Positions 1 through 5,759 of a DNA stretch of 8,232 nt are shown piece by piece. Position 1 is the first letter of the stretch. Every line of letters starts with the position of its first letter. Source of the stretch: Candidatus Methanoprimaticola hominis. GTDB taxonomy: Archaea; Thermoplasmatota; Thermoplasmata; Methanomassiliicoccales; Methanomethylophilaceae. The position numbers were made by a program, and so were the translations under genes. The notes under the pieces are model-generated. The model was not told the DNA's origin, did not search any database, and saw only the letters and a list, made by a program, of their open reading frames with translations. The DNA lies in assembly GCA_006954465.1 (NCBI GenBank), contig LVVU01000048.1, positions 1-8,232 of the forward strand, written 5' to 3'.

Positions 1-604
1 CGATACCGGTGACCAGGATGATCACACCGAATACGGCGGCGATGGAGGAATCCAGCCATCTGGCGTCGTATCCCATCGTCTGTGCGACGTAGACGACCAC
101 CAGTCCGATGAGGATCCCCACGGACGAGTACGTGTCCGAGCACAGATGCTTCCCGCTGGCTACCAATGCGGGAGAGCGGTTCTTGTTCCCCTTCCTTATG
201 GCGGCGCGCCCCACTGCGAAGTTGGCAAGGGCTGCCAGGAAGATGAGGACCATACCGATGTTGAGCTGATCGGAGATGTCCCCGGGATTGATGAACGAAT
301 CCACGGTCTCGTAGAGGATGATTATACCGGCGGTGATGATCATGGCGCCCTCGATCGCCGAGGATATCACCTCGATCTTGCCATGACCGAATGGATGGCC
401 CTTGTCGGCCGGCTGCGCCGACAGATAGAGCGCGTAGATCCCTATGCAAGCGGCGACGACATTGACGATGGACTCGGTGGCATCGGTGAAGATGGCAACG
501 GAACCGGTCAGCCAATAGGCCAGATATTTGATGAACAGCAGCGTGAAACCGAGGACCACGACGATCTTCTGGAATTCGAAGTTGTCGTCCGCCACTTTTG
601 ACAT
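1..604 (-). CDS. Cation diffusion facilitator (CDF) metal efflux transporter, 3' end outside window
   Basis: Reading the minus strand from ATG at 604-602 gives 201 residues without a stop, running off the left edge. CDF proteins are inner-membrane proton antiporters that export Zn, Fe, Mn, Co or Cd. Seen here: helix 1 about residues 13-33, helix 2 about 34-60, the HPFGHGKIE signature at 70-78 that follows helix 2 in the family, and helix 5 with the metal-site pair H153/D157 (H-x3-D). The helix 2 half of the site is unusual: where E. coli FieF has D45 and D49, this protein has E44 and N48 within the string TESIVN. The cytoplasmic C-terminal domain, if any, lies beyond the window. No Shine-Dalgarno is visible before the start. 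The gene follows the DHA2 transporter on the same strand after a 124-bp gap. Family call is firm; metal specificity cannot be read from the sequence. Confidence 0.93.
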   Translation of the reverse strand, partial: MSKVADDNFEFQKIVVVLGFTLLFIKYLAYWLTGSVAIFTDATESIVNVVAACIGIYALYLSAQPADKGHPFGHGKIEVISSAIEGAMIITAGIIILYETVDSFINPGDISDQLNIGMVLIFLAALANFAVGRAAIRKGNKNRSPALVASGKHLCSDTYSSVGILIGLVVVYVAQTMGYDARWLDSSIAAVFGVIILVTGI

Positions 605-624
605 ATCTACCGCTAATCAAGCTG

Positions 625-662
625 TAGATTTAGGCGTTTTGAGATAAGATTTCCTAAATCTA
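625..662. promoter_or_regulatory. 10-bp perfect inverted repeat upstream of the CDF gene (putative operator or RNA stem)
   Basis: The arms are TAGATTTAGG at 625-634 and CCTAAATCTA at 653-662, with an 18-nt spacer. The element ends 21 bp before the CDF start codon. Position before a metal exporter suggests a metal-responsive repressor site (the TTTAGG/CCTAAA half-sites resemble DtxR/MntR-type sites, from general knowledge) or, if transcription begins further upstream, a stem in the 5' leader. The regulator is not in the window. Confidence 0.5.
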
Positions 663-728
663 TCACAATCAGGATACATACCGTGGGAATAGGGCCATTT
701 AGATGAAGCTATCAATTCTTAGGATGTC

Positions 729-738
729 TTATATATCC
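729..738 (-). promoter_or_regulatory. TATA box candidate for the CDF gene, overlapping the stop codon of the DHA2 transporter
   Basis: The minus strand reads GGATATATAA here; the last TAA is the stop codon of the preceding gene. The same 10-mer forms the TATA region of the other transporter gene (around 3404-3395). With the usual archaeal spacing of about 26 bp, transcription would start near 706 and give a leader of about 100 nt before the CDF start. No equally good TATA box is seen closer to that start. The match may also be chance, since the codons GAT ATA TAA create it. Confidence 0.35.
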
Positions 739-2138
739 CTGGATGCACCATCCGAATCGGCCCTGGTGCCCTTGCCTCTGAGCATGGATACGACAGCACC
801 CACGATGCACATGACGAGGCAGATGCCGAACGACAGATGGATGACATCCACGAACAGGCCGTAGTTCTCCGGCACCAGTTCGTCGGATCCGCCCATGACC
901 AGGGTGATGAACATCATGGCCACCCCCATGCTCACCATCATGCCGGTCTGACGCATGACCGCGACGACTCCCGAAGCCTCGCTGGTCTCATCCCTCCCGA
1001 CGGCCCCCATGATGACCGATGTGTTGGGGGACGAGAACATCCCGGTCCCGGTACCCAGAACGACCATCGTAGCCACCACGAGAGGAAGATCCAGCTCCGT
1101 TCCGTAGAACAGGAACATGGAAACACCGACAGCGGTCAGAGCCATCCCGGCTGTCGGCAGTATGCGCTTGTCCGACACCCTGTCGGAGAGCCTGCCGAAG
1201 TACGTCGTCAGAACCGCCTGGACCCCCGCCTGCACGAGCATGAGCAACCCCGCCTGCGTGGCCGTGAGCGCGCCTATGCTCTGCAGATAGAGGGCCATGA
1301 AATAGGCGATCGAATAGGAGGCGGCGTAGTTGAGGAAGGCCGCCAGGCACGAACCCGAGAACACACGGCTCTTGAACAGGCGGACGTTCAACAGATAATC
1401 TGGCGTCCTGAGCTGCCATATGACGAAGGCGGCGATGAACACTATGCCCGCGACGAGCGATGCGAACGCCCATGCCTGCGGCATGTTCATGACTCCGCAC
1501 ATGGCGGCGACTATCCCGATCGCATACAGCATGGAACCGCGGATATCGAATCCGCGACCCTGCTCCGGCCTGATCTCGTGACGGAACAGGGACATGCAGG
1601 CGATGGCACCGACCGAGAGCGGGATGATCAGCAGGAAGAGCGCATGCCATCCTATAACGTCGTTGAGCGTTCCGCCGAGAGGCGGACCGGCAGCCAGTCC
1701 GACATACACGCACATGGTCTGCATCCCGATGGCGCCTCCGCGGTTGACTGTATACACGTCGGTGATCAGGGATATGCTCGTGGAGGTCGATGCGGCCGCA
1801 CCGGCCCCCATCAGGACCCTGCATGCGATGAGCCACCAGAAGGACGGCGAGAAGACCGCCAGGATGCTGGCGAACAGGATGAGCGCCACGCCTGCGATGA
1901 ACATCCGCTTCTTGCCCACGATATCCGCCGCCTTGGACAGCGGGACCATGAACACGACGGATGACATGAGGAAGGCCGTGTTGACGTACCCCAGCATATG
2001 GGATCCCACGGCGAACTCCTCGCCGATACCCACCAGCGAGAGGTTCATCATGGTGCTCAGTAGAGGAGTGACGAATCCGGAGAGGCAGCATGCCAGCAGG
2101 ACCAGCTTCATCTCCCTGCCCGTGTAGCCTCCCTCCAT
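729..2138 (-). CDS. MFS multidrug efflux transporter, DHA2 (EmrB/QacA-like, 14 TM helices)
   Basis: 469-residue, very hydrophobic membrane protein expected to export drugs or other amphiphiles by proton antiport. Seen: MFS motif A-like loop at 66-80 (PLSKAADIVGKKRMF), arginine-containing helix 4 at about 102-112 (LIACRVLMGAG), antiporter motif C at about 146-157 (VGLAAGPPLGGT), and the extra central helix pair at about 203-242 after the GFDIRGSML linker, typical of 14-helix DHA2 members. Length agrees with that family. The start is chosen because GGTGAT (minus strand, 2149-2144) lies 5 nt before the ATG; an internal Met10 is a weaker alternative. It is the second gene of a two-gene operon, 14 bp after the other transporter. 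Substrate cannot be predicted. Stop codon is TAA. Confidence 0.92.
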   Translation of the reverse strand: MEGGYTGREMKLVLLACCLSGFVTPLLSTMMNLSLVGIGEEFAVGSHMLGYVNTAFLMSSVVFMVPLSKAADIVGKKRMFIAGVALILFASILAVFSPSFWWLIACRVLMGAGAAASTSTSISLITDVYTVNRGGAIGMQTMCVYVGLAAGPPLGGTLNDVIGWHALFLLIIPLSVGAIACMSLFRHEIRPEQGRGFDIRGSMLYAIGIVAAMCGVMNMPQAWAFASLVAGIVFIAAFVIWQLRTPDYLLNVRLFKSRVFSGSCLAAFLNYAASYSIAYFMALYLQSIGALTATQAGLLMLVQAGVQAVLTTYFGRLSDRVSDKRILPTAGMALTAVGVSMFLFYGTELDLPLVVATMVVLGTGTGMFSSPNTSVIMGAVGRDETSEASGVVAVMRQTGMMVSMGVAMMFITLVMGGSDELVPENYGLFVDVIHLSFGICLVMCIVGAVVSMLRGKGTRADSDGASRDI

Positions 2139-2143
2139 CCCGA

Positions 2144-2149
2144 ATCACC
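2144..2149 (-). promoter_or_regulatory. Ribosome binding site of the DHA2 transporter gene
   Basis: The minus strand reads GGTGAT, matching the archaeal 16S rRNA 3' end, with a 5-nt gap to the ATG at 2138. The same hexamer with the same 5-nt gap precedes the acyl-CoA synthetase start (4026-4031), which supports both starts. Confidence 0.7.
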
Positions 2150-2152
2150 CCT

Positions 2153-3373
2153 TCAGGCACCGGTTGCGGCGGACTTGAATCTGCCGTCCCTGGCGCAGTA
2201 CGATGTGAAAAGGATCCCGACGATAAGAGCGAGCACACCCATGATCGCGAAGAGAGCGGGGATGCTGCCATCGACCATGAACAGCAGCGGGACGCTGATC
2301 AGCGAAATCGCAAACTGCCCGAAGTTAAGGAACGTGGAGTATCCTCCCATGATCTTCCCGGATGTTGTGGATGTCGCCTGTCCGGCCAGGGTGTTGGAGA
2401 CCGCAGGGCAGACCATCCCGATGGCCACTCCGACCAGGATCATCATCGTCAGAGCGGTGATGACGGTCGGGGAGAGGATCAGCAGGACCATCCCGACCCC
2501 CATGATGAGGAATCCGAGGCCCATGATGAAGAACGGCCTGATGACGGTGACGATCCTCCTGTACATCAGGGATACGACGGAATTCGTGACGCCGTGGACC
2601 CCCAGGAACAATCCGACCATCGATGCGGACACGTATCCGGGGAGCTCCGAATCCTCCAGGAACGTGGGGATCCTCGTGGGAAGAAGGAAGGACATCGTCT
2701 GGCAGACGAAGATGGCTCCGTAGCATACTGCGATGAACCTCTTATCGGCCAGACGGACGGGCTCGTGCATGACCGCGTCCGAATCGACAGGCGACTCGTG
2801 CGCGGGCTCCCTCATCGACAGGATGCACAGGAGCATGATGGGTATGCCTATGAGATAGACCAGGAACGGCTCATGCCAGCTGAATGCGGCCAGGGACCCT
2901 CCGGTGTACTCCAGAAGCAGGACCCCCACTCCCATCGCTGCGGACTGATAACTCAGCACCTTGATCCTGGCCGCTCCGGTGAAGTACTCGGCCATGAGAG
3001 CAGTGACGGCTGCGGATATCCCCGCGATGCCGACTCCGACGATGAACCTCATGACAAGGATCGCATCGAGATCCTCCAGGAAGAAGCTGGCCGCACCGCA
3101 GACCGTGAAGACCATCAGCGAGACGACCAGGGTCCTGACCTTCCCGAACCTGTCGGCCAGGCTCCCGACGGCGAATCCGGTCAACCCGACCGCGAGGGAT
3201 GGCAGGGTTATTATCAAAGATACGGCGAAATCCCTGTCGGGGAAGGCGGCATGGATCAACGGGAGCGCGGGAGCGACCGCGGCGCCTCCCATGAGCATCA
3301 GCATAGAGACCAAAAGCATCGACAACAAGGTCAGCCTGGTCGGTACGAATGCACCCTTGTCGGTACCATTCAT
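2153..3373 (-). CDS. MFS transporter, 12 TM helices (DHA1-like drug/metabolite transporter)
   Basis: 406-residue membrane protein of the major facilitator superfamily. Seen: helix 1 about residues 13-36, MFS motif A between helices 2 and 3 at 70-80 (GSLADRFGKVR, an excellent match), arginine in helix 4 (VMRFIVGVGIAG), a cytoplasmic loop near 190-212 rich in acidic residues and histidine that divides the halves, and six more helices to about residue 392. Length fits 12-helix DHA1-type members. The start is the ATG at 3373; a TATA box centred 26 bp upstream makes the mRNA leaderless and leaves no room for a Shine-Dalgarno. It is the first gene of an operon with the DHA2 transporter and is transcribed divergently from the XRE-cupin regulator, which may control it. 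Direction and substrate of transport are unknown; drug efflux is an inference from the family. Confidence 0.92.
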   Translation of the reverse strand: MNGTDKGAFVPTRLTLLSMLLVSMLMLMGGAAVAPALPLIHAAFPDRDFAVSLIITLPSLAVGLTGFAVGSLADRFGKVRTLVVSLMVFTVCGAASFFLEDLDAILVMRFIVGVGIAGISAAVTALMAEYFTGAARIKVLSYQSAAMGVGVLLLEYTGGSLAAFSWHEPFLVYLIGIPIMLLCILSMREPAHESPVDSDAVMHEPVRLADKRFIAVCYGAIFVCQTMSFLLPTRIPTFLEDSELPGYVSASMVGLFLGVHGVTNSVVSLMYRRIVTVIRPFFIMGLGFLIMGVGMVLLILSPTVITALTMMILVGVAIGMVCPAVSNTLAGQATSTTSGKIMGGYSTFLNFGQFAISLISVPLLFMVDGSIPALFAIMGVLALIVGILFTSYCARDGRFKSAATGA

Positions 3374-3394
3374 AATCGCGCGAATGTGACCTCA

Positions 3395-3403
3395 TTTATA
3401 TAT
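3395..3403 (-). promoter_or_regulatory. TATA box of the transporter operon (leaderless)
   Basis: The minus strand reads ATATATAAA. Its centre (3399) is 26 bp from the start-codon A at 3373, the distance expected between an archaeal TATA box and the transcription start, so the mRNA probably starts at the ATG. Confidence 0.75.
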
Positions 3404-3411
3404 CCGCGGAT
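3402..3411. promoter_or_regulatory. 10-bp palindrome between divergent TATA boxes (candidate operator)
   Basis: ATCCGCGGAT is a perfect 10-bp palindrome that abuts the minus-strand TATA box and lies 14 bp before the plus-strand one. Binding here could affect both promoters. An XRE-cupin regulator is encoded next door and is the natural candidate ligand, but a palindrome this short can arise by chance in a GC-rich region. Confidence 0.35.
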
Positions 3412-3425
3412 GGGGCCGGGACGGG

Positions 3426-3433
3426 TATTTAAG
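3426..3433 (+). promoter_or_regulatory. TATA box of the XRE-cupin/acyl-CoA synthetase operon (leaderless)
   Basis: TATTTAAG is centred about 26 bp before the ATG at 3456, so this operon too probably begins with a leaderless transcript. No Shine-Dalgarno precedes that ATG. Confidence 0.7.
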
Positions 3434-3455
3434 ATATCCCGAGCATCACCCACGC

Positions 3456-4040
3456 ATGAGCTCAGCCCCCAAGATCCCAGAGATAGCCGAGAGGATCCGC
3501 GCCCTCCGGGACATGTGCGGTTTCACCGAGGCGGAGATGGCCGAGGCCACGGGGATCTCCGAAGAGGAGTACGCCCGCCTCGAGTCGGGCACCGAGGACT
3601 TCGGATTCACATTCCTGTACAAATGCGCCGACAAGCTCGGCGTGGATATGATAGAAATCATAACAGGGAGCAACCCCCGTCTGACGGACTTCTCCATCGT
3701 CAGATCCGGCGAAGGGCTTCCGATCAAGAGGCGCGAAGGCTTCACATACTACCATCTGGCGCCCACATTCAAGAACAAGATCTCCGAGCCGTTCCTGGTC
3801 CACGCCCCGTTCCTTCCCGAGGAGCAGAACAAGGAGATCGCCCTCTCGCACCACGAGGGACAGGAATACGATTACATCCTATCCGGAACCCTCCGCTTCT
3901 CCCATGAGGGGAGGGTCGTGGACATCGGCCCGGGAGACTCCCTCTACTACGATTCGGGAAAGGGTCACGGCATGATCGCCACCTCCAGGGAAGGGTGCAC
4001 GTTCCTTGCCATTGTCATGAGGAAGGGTGATGAGGATTGA
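3456..4040 (+). CDS. XRE-family transcriptional regulator with C-terminal cupin domain
   Basis: 194 residues in two domains. An N-terminal XRE helix-turn-helix spans about 9-63 (recognition region around TGISEEEYARLESG at 32-45). A cupin_2 barrel spans about 128-190, with a motif-1-like string HHEGQEYDYILSG (H133, E137) and a motif-2-like GDSLYYDSGKGHG (H171), so a metal or small ligand could be bound. Proteins of this kind are cytoplasmic ligand-sensing regulators, and an XRE-cupin gene next to an AMP-forming acyl-CoA synthetase is a recurring arrangement in archaea and anaerobic bacteria (family knowledge). Its stop codon overlaps the synthetase start by 4 bp, so the two are cotranscribed and translationally coupled. 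It probably autoregulates and may also control the divergent transporter operon. The signal is likely an acid or acyl-CoA related to the synthetase substrate; this is inference. Confidence 0.9.
   Translation: MSSAPKIPEIAERIRALRDMCGFTEAEMAEATGISEEEYARLESGTEDFGFTFLYKCADKLGVDMIEIITGSNPRLTDFSIVRSGEGLPIKRREGFTYYHLAPTFKNKISEPFLVHAPFLPEEQNKEIALSHHEGQEYDYILSGTLRFSHEGRVVDIGPGDSLYYDSGKGHGMIATSREGCTFLAIVMRKGDED
4026..4031 (+). promoter_or_regulatory. Ribosome binding site fixing the TTG start of the synthetase
   Basis: GGTGAT lies 5 nt before the TTG at 4037, the same hexamer and spacing as for the DHA2 gene. The in-frame codon at 4031-4033 is TGA, so no start further upstream is possible. The ATG at 4030 is in another frame. 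Confidence 0.7.
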
Positions 4041-5686
4041 TCGGCCTCTGGAAGGAATATCTCCGCACAGAGGAAGATGCCGAGGGCAGGACGGTCAAGG
4101 CGCATATCGACGTCCCGCCGGGATTCAACTTCGGATACGACGTCGTGGACAGGATAGCCGAGGCGGAACCCGACAGAAGGGCCCTCCAATGGTGCAACGT
4201 GGCCGGCGACGAGCGCATGCTCACATTCGGCGAGATCAAGAGGATGTCCGACAAGACGGCCAACTACCTCACGTCGATGGGCATCCGCAAGGGCGACTAC
4301 GTCCTCGTGGTGGTGAAGCACAGCATCCAGTTCTGGTACCTCTCGGTGGCGCTCCATAAGATGGGGGCCATCATGGTTCCGGCCACCTTCATGCTGAGGA
4401 AGCACGACATCGAGTACCGTGTCAACGCGGCGATGATCAAGGCCTGCGTGTGCACCGGGACCTGCGATATCGCGGAACAGGTGGACATCTCGGAGAACAT
4501 CCCCTCGCTGGAGCTCAAGTTCATGGTCAACGGCGAGAGGGAGGGATGGGTGGACTTCGACGCGGGCGTGGAGGCCGCATCGGAGGAATGGACCAGGGTC
4601 CCGAACAGCTCCAAGGACACCATGCTGATGTACTTCACATCGGGGACCGCAGGGGATCCGAAGATGGTCCTCCACGATTACTCGTACCCTCTGGGCCACA
4701 TCCTGACGGCCATGAACTGGTACTGCGTGGACCCCAACGGACTGCACTTCACGATCGCCGACACGGGATGGATCAAATGCGCCTGGGGGAAGCTGTACGC
4801 CCCCTGGATGCTGGAGGCCGGGATCTTCGTCTACGAGTTCGACAAGTTCGAACCGTCCGATATCATGGACAAGATCGAGAAGTACAGGATCACCACCCTC
4901 TGCAGCCCGCCCACCATGTTCAGGATGTTCCTGAACGCCGGGGTCGAAGGTCACGACCTGTCCTCCCTCACCCATACCGGGATCGCCGGGGAGGCGCTCA
5001 GCCCCAACACATACGACATGTGGCTGGAGAAGACCGGCCTGAAGCTCATGGAGGCGTTCGGACAGACAGAGCCGCCCCCGATAGTCGGGACCTGGAAGGG
5101 TTACGAACCGAAACCGGGGTCAATGGGCATTCCGTCGCCCCTGTTCGACGTCGACCTCGTCGACGAGAACGGCGACAGCGTCCCTCCCGGTGTCGATGGG
5201 GAGATCATCGTCAGGGTGGCCCCCAGGGAGCCTGGGATCACCGTAGGATACCTGAAGAACGAGAAGGGCAACAGGGAGCTGCTGGAGGAGCACGTCCACC
5301 ACACGGGCGACGTCGCCTGGAAGGACGAGGACGGCTACTTCTGGTATGTCGGAAGGAACGATGACATCATCAAATCCTCCGGGTACAGGATCAGCCCATT
5401 CGAGATCGAGAGCGTGCTGATGCATCACCCCGCGGTCCTCGAGTGCGCCATAACGGGCGTCCCCGATCCGGTGAGAGGACAGCTTGTCAAAGCGACCATC
5501 GTCCTCCGTCAGGGATACGAGGGCGACGATGCCCTCGCCAAGGAGCTGCAGAACTACGTCAAGAAGGGTACGGCCCCGTACAAGTACCCCAGGGCGATCG
5601 AGTTCGTCGCATCACTTCCCAAGTCCACCTCGGGGAAGATCATGAGGCGCAGCATCAGGGCCCAGAACCATCTTCAGAAGGACTGA
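4037..5686 (+). CDS. AMP-forming acyl-CoA synthetase (medium-chain/branched/aryl acid type, ACSM-like)
   Basis: 549 residues, full length for the ANL superfamily. It activates a carboxylic acid with ATP to an acyl-AMP and then to acyl-CoA in the cytoplasm. Seen: phosphate loop YFTSGTAGDPK at 199-209, the ACSM-like block ADTGWIKCAWGKLYAPW at 241-257, adenine/ATP motif EAFGQTE at 339-345, TGD with D425, YVGRNDD at 437-443, hinge and A8 region SSGYRISPFEIE at 447-458, the PDPVRGQLVKA block at 477-487 shared with animal ACSM enzymes, and the catalytic lysine K534 in STSGKIMRR. The N-terminus LWKEYLR plus FNFGYDVVD at 30-38 is conserved in this subfamily, which supports the rare TTG start. Substrate is not readable: medium or branched short-chain acids, or arylacetates feeding amino-acid synthesis via 2-oxoacid:ferredoxin oxidoreductases, are all possible. 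Acetate is less likely given the ACSM-like features. Confidence 0.93.
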   Translation: MIGLWKEYLRTEEDAEGRTVKAHIDVPPGFNFGYDVVDRIAEAEPDRRALQWCNVAGDERMLTFGEIKRMSDKTANYLTSMGIRKGDYVLVVVKHSIQFWYLSVALHKMGAIMVPATFMLRKHDIEYRVNAAMIKACVCTGTCDIAEQVDISENIPSLELKFMVNGEREGWVDFDAGVEAASEEWTRVPNSSKDTMLMYFTSGTAGDPKMVLHDYSYPLGHILTAMNWYCVDPNGLHFTIADTGWIKCAWGKLYAPWMLEAGIFVYEFDKFEPSDIMDKIEKYRITTLCSPPTMFRMFLNAGVEGHDLSSLTHTGIAGEALSPNTYDMWLEKTGLKLMEAFGQTEPPPIVGTWKGYEPKPGSMGIPSPLFDVDLVDENGDSVPPGVDGEIIVRVAPREPGITVGYLKNEKGNRELLEEHVHHTGDVAWKDEDGYFWYVGRNDDIIKSSGYRISPFEIESVLMHHPAVLECAITGVPDPVRGQLVKATIVLRQGYEGDDALAKELQNYVKKGTAPYKYPRAIEFVASLPKSTSGKIMRRSIRAQNHLQKD

Positions 5687-5706
5687 AGCACCCTTCATCG
5701 AAACAC

Positions 5707-5736
5707 GGCCATGCACGCACGAGTGTGTGCATGGCC
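5707..5736. terminator. Hairpin between convergent genes (possible bidirectional terminator)
   Basis: Arms 5707-5719 and 5724-5736 pair over 13 bp around a 4-nt loop, beginning with GGCCATGCAC/GTGCATGGCC. One pair is G-U on the plus transcript and becomes an A-C mismatch on the minus transcript, so the fold favours mRNA of the acyl-CoA synthetase. It sits in the 73-bp gap between the convergent stops at 5686 and 5760. Neither side has a long T tract, so a role in termination or in mRNA 3'-end protection is inferred from position. Confidence 0.5.
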
Positions 5737-5759
5737 CTTCCTCCGATCGTTCTGAATGA

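Noticed and set aside
146..601. Plus-strand open frame of 151 codons opposite the CDF gene
   Set aside because: Asp/Gly-rich shadow; the minus strand has the CDF signature HPFGHGKIE and the helix 5 H-x3-D pair.
837..1964. Plus-strand open frame of 375 codons opposite the DHA2 transporter
   Set aside because: Low-complexity His/Arg/Asp/Gly-rich translation, fully antisense to a well-supported transporter gene.
2090..3907. Long plus-strand open frame of 605 codons opposite the 12-helix transporter
   Set aside because: Its product is rich in Asp, Gly, Arg, His and Gln without any domain, and it lies antisense to a clear MFS gene and then out of frame over the XRE-cupin gene. It is a shadow caused by high GC at codon position 3.
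4027..4359. Alternative start (GTG/ATG at 4027-4032) just before the synthetase TTG
   Set aside because: It is in another frame and gives an Arg/Gly-rich product without family features. The synthetase frame has TGA at 4031, so TTG at 4037 is the only upstream start.
3965..4975. Minus-strand open frame of 336 codons opposite the acyl-CoA synthetase
   Set aside because: Translation is His/Val/Asp/Gly-rich without motifs, while the plus strand carries all ANL motifs in order.
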